A stretch of DNA of 64,000 nucleotides from Prochilodus magdalenae. Its lineage: Eukaryota; Chordata; Actinopteri; Characiformes; Prochilodontidae. The translations under genes and the position numbers were made by a program. This document shows, piece by piece, positions 14,601 through 26,596 of this stretch (position 1 is the stretch's first letter; the number at the start of each line of letters is the position of its first letter). Under the pieces are notes generated by a model. The model had not been told where the DNA came from, ran no database searches, and saw nothing but the letters and a program-made list of their open reading frames with translations. The stretch spans positions 248,001 to 312,000 of the forward strand of contig JAMWET010005032.1 in NCBI GenBank assembly GCA_024036415.1. The letters are read 5' to 3'.

Positions 14601-15228
14601 TGATGAGTGCCACCTCATTCAAATGTCAACTAACCACAGTAAGATGACCTCAAGTGACCTACAGAAACTGGTTCAAAAAACAGGCTTCTGGAGGCATCAT
14701 TAGTCTGTTTTTAAATAAACAGATCTAAAATACAATATTTGATCTGGGATTTGGGAGAGATGTTTCCAGTAGTGTATAGAATAAAACAAAACTGCTCATT
14801 TTGGTCAAATACAAACCCACAAACTGTAAAACTGATCATTTTAAAGTGGTCTCTTAAATTTTTCCAGAGCTATATCGATATATTTGATTATACACTATAA
14901 GAAGTATCCCTAAAAACTTAATTCAAGTCTATCAAAGGTTAAACAGTTAAAATATTTTGTGGACACTTTGTTTATTGTTCATGTCACACAAATTCTTTTA
15001 TGGAATCGTGTTCTCTGGCTCTCTGCTAGCTTAACAGTAATATCTGCTCATTAATCACATATATACCCGGATGTATATAATTTCAGATTTTAATACCATT
15101 CTTTCTTAACAGGTCGTGACCGCACCACTTTCTGGGCCATTATTGGAACGGGGTTGGCCGTGCTTGTGTTTCTGGTTGCAGGTTATCTGATACACAGGAG
15201 TGTCAGCTCAAAAAGCTCAGTCGTCTGA
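5179..15228 (+). CDS. ICAM-like cell adhesion molecule, gene A (3 Ig domains, membrane-anchored)
   Basis: Cell-surface ligand predicted to bind leukocyte beta-2 integrins. Coding exons: 5179-5233, 12381-12641, 13055-13381, 14169-14405, 15113-15228. All splice sites are GT-AG and every intron is phase 1, as in ICAM genes. The 331-residue product has a signal peptide (about 1-18), Ig domain 1 (19-105), Ig domain 2 (106-214, with WYKGQTE and GAVYTC), Ig domain 3 (215-293, with SGRYNC), a membrane helix at about 300-320 (starts FWAIIGTGLAV) and an 11-residue tail. Several N-glycosylation sequons (NHT, NKT, NTT, NFT, NCT) are present. Domain 1 carries GWEAPVG, placing a Glu where mammalian ICAMs have their integrin-contacting acidic residue. 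The start has a good context (A at -3, G at +4). Human ICAM-1 has five Ig domains; three is closer to a short form. One-to-one orthology cannot be assigned. Confidence 0.88.
5880..6270. repeat. degenerate CAGCCAGT-type tandem motif
   Basis: Variants of CCAGTC, CCAGTG and CAGCCA recur every 10-30 bases, for example around 5900-5960 and 5985-6060. Unit length is irregular, so this is an eroded low-complexity or minisatellite stretch. Confidence 0.4.
6332..6367. repeat. (AAT)n-(ATT)n microsatellite, self-complementary
   Basis: A run of ATA/AAT repeats switches to TTA/ATT at about 6348, giving a short perfect hairpin. Poly-Ile/Asn/Tyr open frames on the minus strand come from it. Confidence 0.85.
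7600..10750. repeat. decayed tandem triplication of a ~1-kb unit in ICAM gene A intron 1
   Basis: Segments at 7686-8140 and 9702-10182 align over long stretches (shared AAGCACAAAATAT, ATGCTTAGCCTTTT, GGGGGAGGTG). Segments at 8533-8796 and 10451-10723 also align (shared GTCAATGCAGTCAATGA, CATGTCAACTTCAGTTAAGA). A third, partial copy lies between them: 9085-9180 resembles 9555-9640, and 9352-9510 resembles 10350-10470. Divergence looks about 20-30% by eye, with indels. Boundaries are approximate. Confidence 0.7.
11435..11481. repeat. (GGAT/GATA)n microsatellite
   Basis: Interrupted tetranucleotide run of GATA and GGAT units in ICAM gene A intron 1. Confidence 0.85.
11626..11686. repeat. (TA)n microsatellite, ~30 units
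   Basis: Pure alternating AT for about 61 bases. It can extrude a cruciform and is probably length-polymorphic. The Tyr-Ile repeat open frames on both strands are artefacts of it. Confidence 0.95.
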
Positions 15229-16390
15229 AAGTTAATCACCAGCGAAACGAGCATACTGTATGTTGTACTAATGCTGACCATTGCTGGTTGACGAGCTAAA
15301 CCAACACCAGACCAACATTAAATGAATTTGTTCTCGTCCATACAATTGTTTTGTCAGCAGGGATGTAATTGCATGATGCATACGCACTGACTATCTATGA
15401 TTTATTAGTATTGAATGTTTTTTAATGACTATGTTGGCTATGTGCTGTAGTGCAACCAAAGCTGTCTTATACCTTTGATATGAAAACCATACACAGCAAA
15501 TTACCTTGACAAATAGTAAAAGAAAGGTTGGGCATTTTTGACTTTCAAACTACCTACTTTGTCTATAGGTAGGGACATCTCACCTCAGGAGGTGGAGTGC
15601 TGATATTTGTTGATATTTGTGACAGTGACACCATTAATATGGATAAATCTGATCCAAGATCAGCCCTGCTTTTTAAATGCCAATGCTGGTGCCTATAGCA
15701 GTGATGTTTTCTATTTATATTGTATTTTTTATAGCTTACAGTTGGCCATACTGCATTTTAAAACACATCCTTAATGAAGAACTGAACGTCGCTTAGGTAG
15801 GTTGAAAGTGCTGCTGTATTCCGGTGTTTGGTAGCAATATTAGTCTCAAAGCTCAAATAAGTCAAATTCGGACACCAAATAACGTTTTAATTGTTCTTGC
15901 CTTTAAGCCTAATCTAAAAGTGAACTACCTTAAGTAGAGCACAACAAGCATTTGATTAATAGTGTTTAAGTCTTGCTTGCTCTCTGTCTACAGTTCTATA
16001 TCCCTTTCCATTGTGATATCCATTTTTCATTTTTTTCTTGTTGCAGCCTGTCTGTCAGCTGTGCCACTTATTAAAGATATACAGTTGATTTAAACAAATT
16101 GTGAAGTCAGAGCCATGCTCAGACTTGAACTAATCCAAATTATATTTCTCAATATTTGCTGTTACTTGAAGTTACTGTCCACTGGTAGAACTAAATGGTT
16201 ATTGCTTTGTGCAGCAATGCAGAAAAATAGTTGCAGAGCCTGTACTGTTATTCCTGTATATGTACGGTTATTGTAATGTTCATAGTTGGGGAAACATGAA
16301 CTTTTTCTTGGTGAAACTTGGTGTTGTATTTTGTATTTATAAAATTTCCAAAGACAATCAGAAAGAATAAAATAAATAAGATTTGCTGAA
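15229..16390 (+). other. ICAM gene A 3' UTR (putative)
   Basis: About 1.1 kb without exon-like features follows the stop codon and ends at an AATAAA at 16366-16371, the first strong polyadenylation signal after the stop. An ATTAAA variant lies near 16069. Confidence 0.5.
16366..16371 (+). terminator. polyadenylation signal, ICAM gene A
   Basis: AATAAA inside GAATAAAATAAATAAG, in the expected position for the last exon. Position only; no transcript evidence is available here. Confidence 0.45.
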
Positions 16391-16399
16391 ATGTTTAAC

Positions 16400-19106
16400 T
16401 CCATCATGCAAACAAAAGTCCTATGAAACAGACATCGTCTTTGTTAGTCATTGGGTTTTAGAATTACAAAGTACTTGATACATACACACTACTGGTGCTT
16501 CTATGTGGTCTGCGTCTGTAATACCTGTGGAATCATGTCGTGACTCAGGACTGTGGTTACTGTAGATATATAGGAGTTATAACCAGAAATCCTATATTTT
16601 TCTACACATACAAGGTTTAGTCTTAGAAGTTGCTTGCTTGTCTCTATTTTCTTTTCTTAGTGGTGGTTACTTGACAGCTACACATGCTTTCAGACTCATA
16701 GTTGAGTTGTCTTTTCCCAGTGGCAGGATGGACAGAAGCAATTGTATATGTCATGGATCTTCATTATCTCCTCTTCCTCAAAGATGAAAGCTTTAAGTAC
16801 GCTTATATTTTGTGACAGTCTTGGTGGTTTGACGAGTCTTGCACAGTTGTAGGAGTAGGAATGCATTGATAGTGATACTGGTATACACTGGGATACACTA
16901 TGAAAACACCAGCTGATAACCATGCTCATTTACTTGTACTTATACTCATGAAAACATAAGCCACATGTACGCTGCTACACTAATGATCAAATGACTCAAG
17001 CTGGCAATGAAGGAGGATCTGCTCGTAAAGAATGCATGACTGACTTTGTACTAAAGATTCTACCTTGGCCAATTCCTTTTAGCCACGAACTGTGGGATTT
17101 TAACCCCCACACACAAGCACAATCAATACGAGTGGAGAGAAGACTAGCAAAACTCTCTTTGACTGGACAGGACAGTAAAGTATTATATCTTCTGAAGAAA
17201 CTCCAAACAGAGTTGCAGGTCTGATCCATAACTGTAGTCATCATTACAGAGTTTAAAAAGCAGCAAACGCAGCCTCTCTCACTATGTACTGAAACCTGGA
17301 TTTAGCTGTTTTGTACAGTGTGAGCTGTTTTTTTGACTAACCTGTGCCCCTTTACTGCAGCACTGCTTTGTCCAAGGTAACTAATATAGCATAGCCTTCC
17401 TTATGGAAATGAGTTTGAAATATGGGTTTGGGGCAGACAGTTTGAACAAGGCTTTAGTGTCTCTTTGAACTGGAACATAATGTCACTGACTACTTAGGAC
17501 CAGCTTTTGTTGGGAGGACGCTACTGTTGCCTGGTTTTAAGGTTGGAAGGATGGACGGGATGAACTGGCATTAGCGTTCTCAAGTACAGAGTGTTGTTAG
17601 ATGTTATAGTATATTTCCTGATTTTAGAGCTGTTTATGCCTGGAAACTAAATAAACATAAGGGCTTCTTTGTCATTTGCCCAGTAGTGTATGCACACCTA
17701 CTTGTGCCTTGTCTTTAGCTCCCAATACCATGCTTCATTATGCCATCAATATTTTGCCAAAGTGAAAGCCGTTATAAAGACTTAAGCTGTTATGTTTAAT
17801 GTGTAGCTGTTCAGACTGAAGAAGCTATTCATGGTAGCGAGTTTTTCTGGCTGCTGTTTGTAATCCCCAGTTCGCTTGTATTTTCTGTAGTCATGGAGAT
17901 CTGCTCTGTAACAGGGAAACTTCTAAACACCAGTGCCTCTAGTATTCACATCTGTCTGAACTTGCCTTACCATCTAGAATATTCAAAAGACAAACATCTG
18001 GATTGCTCACAGATATATTTAATTGTGCTCACCCCACCCATCACACATGCCTCTCTCCAACCCCAGGAAGCTCGTCTTGTCCATGTCCATTTGTATTAAT
18101 AAAAAGCATTGTTTCTGAAATAAAATCTTGTTTATGCGTCTCTGTTTTGTTAACCTTGAAGAAGAAACCTGGAGACTTGAAATGACCCTGCCAAAAAGCT
18201 TCTTGTGTCTTAGCAGTAAGCGTGTTGGCATAGCAACTCTGGCTGAACTGCAGACTTTTAAGGCGGTCTGCCAAGTCACATTATCCCAGTTAATAAAGGA
18301 GACATCAGTGTGAGAGGAAAGCTTGACAGCAAGCTCTGTAACCGTGTCTGAAAACCTTTGCCTCAAGATTTGTCACTATCAGCTTCTTCAGACTGACCAG
18401 AATGCAGCCCTTCCATGCTCTGCTCATACATGACCTTTAACAGCTGTGATGCATTAAATCTACTAAAACAAGTCCAAGGATTGTACTTCAACTCCAAGTC
18501 CGGCCCATATGTAGGCAGGGTGCTATGGGGAGTTGGTGTTGTAATTAGAGTGACATGCAATGTGCCTCTAGCAAGGAAAATAATCACATGGCTAACATGT
18601 GACTTTGTTCTATGTAGAATGAATTTAAATGGTTTCTTTAAAGCATCTGCAAAACTTGTTCTCAAAGGAGCATTATGTGTTTTGCGTCAATGACTGGCCT
18701 GCAGCCAGTTCCCAAAAGCTTGGTAGTATTAAAGATCATCTTGACTGGTAGAGAGAGCATTGAATGTGATTCTCAGTCTACCATTAGCCATCATCTTAGT
18801 GCTGAGATGCTTTTGGGAAATTCAGCCCTGATTTGAATTCAAGGCTAAGAACTGGTGTAACGTCACTAGGAGTAATGGTTCCATGAGCGAGCGGGAAGAC
18901 TTGCAGTGATTGTTTTTCAGGCTAGAGAGGGTTTGCTTTTCTGGGGGCCCCAGTCCTTTCTGGTCCTCCTTCAAGGCCATTCAGTCGAACTATGGCACGG
19001 ACAAGAGTGGCGATGCAAAGCAGGGCTTTTGTTAGCAGCCACAGCTCAGTTTTCGGGTTGCCAAGCAGGACCGAGTCGGAATCCCTTTCGCCTCTGTACA
19101 CGGACT
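16400..19106. other. spacer between the two ICAM genes, with probable 5' UTR of gene B
   Basis: I see no gene in 16.4-18.8 kb. Minus-strand open frames such as 18019-18366 (115 codons) have no recognisable motif. The last 200 bases, GC-richer than their surroundings, are probably the promoter and leader of ICAM gene B. Confidence 0.5.
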
Positions 19107-22100
19107 ATGGCAGATTTCAACAAAATCTCAGAGACGATGAAAAACACGCTGAAATGTTGTCTTGTTCTTTTTGTTCTCCAATCAGGTAAGTCTAAGCAGT
19201 TGCCAGTACCCTAAAGCAGACAGAATATGCAGTATTTTATAGTTTGTAAATAAGCTTTAGTTTAAAAAATAAATCTGCATTGATAGGACGGAACGAGGTA
19301 TACTTTTAGACTACCCCGGTTGTTTGTTGTAGTCTATATATGTGCATTGATGTGTAAATGATATTGTATTTTTATGTTATATAAGCTTACATTTACACTT
19401 TGATGGTCTATCACAACCCTTCTCTGTCTCTACGTTTAATGTGCAACTGGGTAGATGGTATAACAACTATCATCTTTAATCTTGTAATACATTAGCTGTA
19501 AAGTAGCCCAAGGCATTATTGTCCTATATGATAATGCATATATTATCGTGTTGTGTATGAAAGTAAATTAGTCTGGAAGAATGAGTGGTGATAATAAGAT
19601 TAGTAGATGTTTATGACTGTCCTTGACTCTCCTCAGCCTCAGGTGACAGCTGCTCTCTTGAGATATCGCCATCAAGAGTGGTGGTTGGGTTTGGAGAGCC
19701 AGTAACAGTCAGCTGTGTGGCCTCTCGACCTGTACGTGTGCTGGGATGGGAATCTGCCATCGGTGCGTCACACACCCAGCGTGACCTTACTGTCCAGTGG
19801 TCAGTAGACAGCTTGATTGATTGGATCGAAGAACCAATCTGCTACGGTGTTTTCTTTACTGCGCCCAGACAGTGCGAAGAGAAGCTCAACCTTGTTCTAT
19901 ACAGTATGTGCAGTATTTTACACAGTAACTGTTAATGCATTCATTTTTAAAAGAATGGTTTGGTTATGTACCTAGGTACTTCTCCAACATGTTGGTGTCC
20001 TGGCTAATTGACCTGATGTTCCCGGTTTTAACTGTGAATTCAAAACACACCAAAGTCCTAAAATAGACCTGACCACTGAGCAGGTGGGCAGATATCCTGC
20101 ATTGTGCTTGTTTTGGCCAACAGAGGGGGGTGCTGCTATCTACTAACCTCTTCTACCACATGTTACCCTAGTTTTAGAGAAGACTGCTGTGTAAAACTTA
20201 AGCAGAAGCTAAACAGTGTAACCAATGAATCACAGGACTTACTACCAGGTGATAGATTTGTATAGGGATACAATATATTTAAATGGGCTACCGTGCCATC
20301 TATGTAAGCTTTTCAACATTTTTATCTACATATATGACATAAGACTAATGTTGATGGCAGGCGTCTCAGACATGAGTTCTGAAACCCATTTTTTGACCAA
20401 TCAGCTTTCAGCATTACAGTATGACAGGGTCAACCGTCACCCAAATCTTTTTCTGTAAATACATCTTTAAAGTCACATCCAAATCGTTATTGTAATCACA
20501 CAGACTTGTTGATGTGGTTAAGGGCACAGTTTGATAAAGTCCTGGGTGCAGCTATTTTAGACAACATGTATTGTTTACTCCTAATGAAGACCTGAATAGG
20601 ATTTGAGTAAGAGATGTTTTGAGAAAGTAGTAACAGGACAAATAAGGTTTGTCTGACAACTGCTAGTGTTGGTTAGCATTGTTGGCCTTCCAGTTCTAAA
20701 CTACGCTTTAGCAAGTAGAATTTTAGGACTGAGTACACTGTCCCACCAAAGCCAGATAATACCTGTGTGCTATGTTCACCTTCATATACACTGTTACAGA
20801 ATGTCTCCCCTATTTACACTGTTCTAAATTATTCTCCTCTGCCATGCTGTCCTGGAACGATTTTCCATTCTGCTCTAAAAATGTTCTACTCTCCCAAAGT
20901 TCCCTTCTGTTTACCTCGCTTCGAAATGTATTTCCTATCTGTCTTGCTTTGGAGAATTCATTGTTTTATTTGGCAGTCTTTGGAATGTTGGTGACTCTAC
21001 AGTACAATGAGCTTTGGATGTTATGTCTTAGCTTCCTTGCTGTATTAAATACAAAAGAAATCACAGAGAATGACATTGAATGTTTCTTGGCTTTCTACAG
21101 AGACTCCAGACAGCATCTCCATTAGCCTGGTGAACCACACTGGGCCGATGGTGGAAGGCAAAGAATACCAGCTATTGTGTGAGGTGCAGAACATTGCACC
21201 TGTGCAGTATCTAACACTGCGCTGGTACAGAGGACAGACTGAAGTTTACAACCACACATTTTCTGAGCTGTCTCCTGCCACGCCGGTCCAGGTCTCCTCC
21301 ACCCTGCTGGTCAACCCAGGCAGGGTAGAGGACGGTGCTCCGTACAGATGTGAAGCTGCACTTGAACTGGGTCCAGAAGGACCTCAGCCTCCGCCCAGGG
21401 TGAAGTCAGAACCCCTCAGCCTTGCTGTTCACTGTAAGACCATTCAGACAGCCTGCTCTCCATTTGAAAACATAAGGAATCCTCCACTCAAACGTGATAT
21501 GCTTCTGTTTAAGTGTTAATAGCATGATTAAGGAAGTAAGGCTTGTTATTTATTGTTGCATGTGAGTGCACTGTGACTCCTGTTTCATAGGCTGAACTTG
21601 TTTTTCCCTATTTGTTGTGGAAAAGCAACAAATATGGTGTATTAGTTATTGAGAGAAGTCGCCTATTTATATTTTAATTGAATGGTATGCATAGTAATGA
21701 GTAACAGAGTTGCACTGTGAGAAACTCAAAACACATTTTCACATCTGTGTTTCATGTGGGATTTGCTATATAGAAGTAGTCCAAAGGAGGAAGTACCACA
21801 ACGGCATTTTTGAAGCTGCCACTCCACCCAAATTATTGCAGTTGCCATACATTCTGGCTACATGGGCATTTATCCATACAGATTAATAATATGATGGCAT
21901 TACACTGTTAGACTGCATGAAAATAGAGCCTATAGTTTGTGAAAGATCTTGCTTGGCGATCAGTCAAGACATTATTAGTGTCAGCATTTGCCCTTATTGT
22001 CACAGTGGAGCTACACTACATTGACAATAATATTTGCTCGTCTGCCTTTACATGCATATGAACACACCCCATCCTTAATCCATAGGGTTTCATTTGATGT

Positions 22101-23332
22101 TGGCCCACCCTTTGCAGCTATAACAGCTTCAACTCTTCTGGGAAGGTTTTCCACAAGGTTCACAAATGTGTTTATGAGAATTTACGATCATTCTTTTAGC
22201 AGCGCATTTGTAAGTTCAGACACTGCTGTTGAAGGAGAAAGCCTGGCTTGCAGTCTTCGTCCTAATTCATTCTGTGCAGGCCTGTCAGGTTCTTCTACAC
22301 TAAACTCACTGATCCATGTCTTAGTGGACCTTGCTTTGTGCACTGTTGAAACAGGAAAGGGCCATCCGCAAACTGTATCCACAAAGTTGGGAGCATGAAA
22401 TTGTTTTAATGCTGAAGCATTAAGGGTTCCTTTCAACTAAGGGGCCGAGCCCAACTCCTGAAAAACAATCCCACATCATAATCCCCCTTCCACCAAACTT
22501 TACCCTTGGCACAATGCAGTCAGACAAGTTTGGAGGTCGTAGCGATTGACTCTGGCGACCTCTGTGCACAATGCGCCTCAGCAGCCACTGACCTCGCTCT
22601 GTTACTGTCGTTCCCATTTGCTTCTGATTTATTATTATGCCACTGACAGTTGACTGTGGAATATTTAGTAAAGAGGAAATTTGTTGCACAGGTGACGACC
22701 TATTCTTCACTAAGGTCTGTAAAAGCAGTCTGTATGCCTAGATGCTTGGCTTTATACACCTGTGGCAGTGGAAGTGATTGGAACACATGAATTCAATGGT
22801 TTGGATGGGTGGGTTAATACTTTTGATGATATAGTGTATGAGACTATGTGGTAAGCATGCCCTACCAATCAACATCATCAACTTTTATATAAATTTGTGC
22901 CAATACGTTTAATTAGGTCACCTCATCAGACTCGCTTATGCGTTTTCTGACTGTTCATACCATCATCTAAACACGGATAAAAGTATTTCTGCACAGAACA
23001 GCCTGAATGTTGTCTGTTTATTTAGTCCATGTCATCAGTATGACATACAGTGCCATACAATGTTTTAAAGAAATGTTTTTTTGCAGACCCACCTGACCCA
23101 TTCAACCCTGAGCGGGAGGTGATGGAGTTTGATGACGGAGAGGATATTTTGCTCAATTGTTCAGCAGGAGGAAATCCACCACCCTCATACAGTTGGAGCT
23201 CCCCAAACATGCAGGACAATGATGAAAATCAGCCACTCCTCAAAGCTTCTTCCTCGGGCACATACACCTGTACTGCCTCCAACGTGTTGGGTAAATCAAG
23301 CAAGAAGTTCATGGTCAAGCCCAAATCCAAAG
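19107..23332 (+). CDS. ICAM-like protein, gene B (tandem paralog; 3' coding end unresolved)
   Basis: Four exons match gene A one for one, all introns phase 1: 19107-19185 (signal peptide), 19637-19903 (Ig 1), 21101-21433 (Ig 2), 23087-23332 (Ig 3). The ATG at 19137 gives the more usual signal peptide ([16 protein letters not shown]); the in-frame ATG at 19107 would add 10 residues. Domain 1 has GWESAIG, keeping the acidic residue of gene A's GWEAPVG. Domain 2 has LRWYRGQTE and [20 protein letters not shown]. Domain 3 has [17 protein letters not shown] and SGTYTC. No counterpart of gene A's transmembrane exon was found. The Ig-3 frame either reads through its donor to a stop at 23527-23529, passing a hydrophobic stretch, or splices to 23857 and stops after two codons. 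Expected role: integrin ligand, perhaps soluble. Confidence 0.8.
22012..22838 (-). mobile_element. Tc1-like DNA transposon relic with TA-flanked inverted ends
   Basis: It lies in the third intron of ICAM gene B, between coding exons 3 and 4. The ends are imperfect inverted repeats: TACACTACATTGACAATAAT at the left, and at the right the inverse of TACACTATATCATCAAAAGT. The minus strand encodes transposase pieces: a helix-turn-helix part ([16 protein letters not shown]), [20 protein letters not shown], then in another frame [12 protein letters not shown] and LTNALLKE. At 827 bp it is shorter than a full element (about 1.2-1.6 kb), with an internal deletion and frameshift, so inactive. Confidence 0.85.
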
Positions 23333-24220
23333 GTGAGACTAATATACTGCAAGACTCATTTAAACCTAGTCACACTAAATCATCACAACAATTACTGTTT
23401 TGCATTTTTATTCTTACTTTTTTAAGCATATTTAATTACACGTTAAGCAGATATGAGGCTACAATAACTGCAGTTATTATATTTATATTTACTCTAGGAC
23501 AGAAACCATTCTTATTTCATAACTCCTAAATCACCTGGTTCAAGCACCTGTATTATCTGGCTGGTGGAGCTGAAATAGAGTCGATGTGTGGCTAATAGAG
23601 GGTTGGGAAGTTCTGGTATCTAAATGATAGGGGAAGACTTAAACCAGATTTTCTTTTACACCATAGATGATATTAATGCAATGTTTTGATGTTCTCCTAT
23701 ACGTATTCAGTATTATAGTTGATATCACATTTAATTAACATGTTTATGAACATGTAGTATGCAGTATGTCTGATCCACTTCTGAACAAAATAATTCCAAG
23801 CCAAGTTTATCAAAATGGACATGGCAATGAACCATGCCTTTCTTTCTTCCTCGCAGGTGTTTAGTTTCAGAGATCTTTCCTACATTAAAGAGGATGGACA
23901 GATGGTATGGATCTCCCTTAATTTGGATACAGGAATTACTATACAAACATGTAATAACCACTGCTGCTGAGTGTTTAATGACATCTTGATCTTTCAGGTG
24001 GGATGGCCACACTGAGATGAAAACTGAACTTCCCACATCTCTGCATACTTTTCACATGTTTCCTTTCTAACTGTCGAGCGCATGGGTACTTTTAACAATG
24101 GATGCGATGTCTATGCTAGTTGATGTCTAGTGTTTAACATTGTTGAAAGATGTTTGGAAATTAATTGAGCACATGCATATTTCATATCAAAGTAATTTAA
24201 TAAAGTAAAAAATGGTCTCA
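23333..24220 (+). other. candidate 3' end of ICAM gene B
   Basis: After Ig domain 3 the frame stays open to 23529. A strong pyrimidine-rich acceptor ends at 23856 (CTTTCTTTCTTCCTCGCAG); splicing to it would append Gly-Val and stop. An AATAAA at 24199-24204 is a plausible poly(A) signal for either form. Confidence 0.4.
24199..24204 (+). terminator. polyadenylation signal, ICAM gene B (candidate)
   Basis: First AATAAA on the + strand after Ig domain 3 of gene B. It lies upstream of the transposon relic at 24.6 kb. Confidence 0.4.
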
Positions 24221-24605
24221 CCAACATGCTTAGGTGTACATATTGTGTTGCATTTGCTCTGTAAGAAGCACTGATGAAGCATGAAAATAATTTAAATGTC
24301 ATTTTTAGGTTTTTGTTATTGTAATTATGAAAGGAATGCTTTTGGATGCACAAGGTGATCATTGTCCTTTAATTAGAGTGACGGTTAGTGAATAGTTTTT
24401 TCAGTTCTTATTTTTGGTTGATTCTGGATTAGGCCTCTTTCAAAAGCGTGTTTGGAGAAAAGGTCACATTGTGTTTAAAATGAAAACACAAATACACACT
24501 AGTTGCTTTTAGGCAAATCAAAAATATGGGTAAAAGCCTTGGGTACATTTAAAGGTACCTTAACCATTTCAATGTTTGACATTGTATAAACTGAATTCTA
24601 AAAGG

Positions 24606-25417
24606 TTGGGACAGTATGTGAAATGGCAGTAAAAACAGAAAGCAGTGCTTAGTAGATTCTGTTTGACCTCTAATAAATTGAAAATGGTACAAAACCACAA
24701 TATTTTATATGCCATTCATTCCAAATATGATCGGTGCAGCACATTCCAAAAACAGCTGGGACAAGAGCATGTTTATTACTGTGACACAACACCTTTAGCT
24801 TTAACAAGACTTAATAATGGTTGAGGTACTTAAGACATGAACTGATCCAGTACGGAAGGCTGATGTCTTTCTTCTGCTACACAAGTACTCAGCTATCCAG
24901 CTTTTTGGGTCTGGAGTACATGAATGCAATGAAAGCCTCTGATAATGTAGATGTGCAGTTTTAACATGTGCAGGATGTACTTCAGTTTGATATTGTCATG
25001 AGCAATAAGCATGGATGTCCCTGAAAAAGATGGCAGCTAAAAGGCAGAATAGGTTTCTTCAAAATGTTTTCAGCGTTAATGGTGGATTCTTAGTTGTGCA
25101 ATGGCAAACCCTGATTTTTGAAGCCGATGACAGTCTAGGTGGTCTTTTTTTTCATTTTTGTCTTAGAGACCACAACATCCAATATTTCCATTGATAATCT
25201 AAAAGGCTGACTTGTTATATAATCTATCTGCATATTTGGGATGTTTAAAAACATTCCACAATGATCATGTGTGTTTACAAAAACACAATTAAATAATAAT
25301 GGAGAAGTTCATAATATAAAACATTAAATATGTTGTCCTTGTACTGTTTTAGTTCAGCTACAACTGGTGTATAAACCAGAGTTTTCTGTTTTATCTACAT
25401 TTCACATACTATCCCAA
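24606..25417. mobile_element. decayed DNA transposon with ~38-bp terminal inverted repeats
   Basis: The left end (TTGGGACAGTATGTGAAATG, continuing to 24643) and the inverse of the right end (TTGGGATAGTATGTGAAATG, from 25417 back to 25380) match over about 38 bases with a few differences. Interior phrases such as AGCTGGGACAAGAGCATGTTTA and GTCCCTGAAAAAGATG resemble a DNA-transposon repeat very common in teleosts. No transposase frame survives. It lies between ICAM gene B and tyk2. Confidence 0.75.
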
Positions 25418-25429
25418 TTTTTTTTTCAG

Positions 25430-26590
25430 ATTGTGTAGCCTGTTGTGCATTTTCTTTGCTAACATATCATCCAAAGGGTGATTCCACATATGTTTTGAAG
25501 TTTCTATATAGCATACATAATAGCATTGTAAACACAGTTAACCAAAACTGTTTACAGTGGAGGTGATAGGAACCAAACATCCAAATAATTAAATTACTTC
25601 AAACGCTACATCACATGAAGTTATTACGTGAAACTGTTATGAACAATATTTCACACCTGATAAACTGCTTTACAAGAGTTTCAAGGTAAGGCACTTTAAA
25701 ATAACACCTTCCTGGAATGTTTTTTATTTGTGTTCTTTATGGGTCATTTATTTATTGTAGGGAAAAAACATGTTCATATTTATCACTAGTGCAGCATTAC
25801 ATACATTACAGGTAATAACACTGTAGACACATGTAGGGTTACGTCTTGATTTTGATAGCCAATAGAAATGCAATGTTTGAGTTGTTAACATTGTGATCTC
25901 TGGTTCCTATCCCTATTGTAAAGAAACAGGAGTCAGTATGTTTGTGTGCAATGAACCATTTCATATTGAATCCCTCTGAAAGAAGTATATCTCAAGAAAT
26001 CATATATGCAGATAAGTTGAAAAAATAGGTGGAGTTCCTGTTTAGGTTTATGTCTTGCTTATTCAAAGAAACCCAAGTGGAGCAGAGAAATACATTTTCC
26101 AGTTGGTACTTTGTAAAGGGTTTTTACTTTATCATTTTAATTGCATACATTCACAAGCATCCCTTATGGGAATCCAAAACTGAAAATAACTGGTATAACC
26201 AGAAAAACTGGAGGACACTGCTCTAGTGTGTCTTACTCTAAATGATCCACTAATTCTGCATAACCTGATAACTCAAACCTATTCAAAAGCAAATCCATTT
26301 GGATTTGATCTTAATGGTTCTGAAGGCCGCAGACCAACATCCATTCCTGACACAGTGCTGGTTTAGTGGTTAACAAACATGACTAAGCTAAGTGACCAAC
26401 AAACCAGGATCAAGCAAAACACATGCTTTTTTTTTATTGTGCTGAGCAGCTCATTAACTACCATTCATGCTGACCAGCAACCAAAATACAGCACATACTG
26501 GTTCCACTACTGTCCAGCATATTAAGTTCCTTTGATGGTGACCAGCATCCAAAACACCACATACACTGGTTTTACTGGTGACCAGTCCAG
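25430..26590. other. intergenic, no gene seen
   Basis: AT-rich spacer without exon-like segments. Its end (about 26328-26595) holds two imperfect copies of a 60-70 bp segment containing GACCAGCA...CCAAAA...CACATAC(A)CTGGTT, a GACCAGC-type repeat. Confidence 0.5.
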
Positions 26591-26596
26591 CTGCCC

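Noticed and set aside
18019..18366. 115-codon minus-strand frame between the two ICAM genes
   Set aside because: No motif, no splice or promoter context; overlapping frames on both strands indicate chance openness.
25353..25490. Possible transmembrane exon for ICAM gene B (acceptor at 25352, with FFFRLCSLLCIFFA)
   Set aside because: It lies in and beyond the right end of a transposon relic, downstream of a poly(A) signal, and has no similarity to gene A's anchor exon. Chance hydrophobicity in T-rich DNA.
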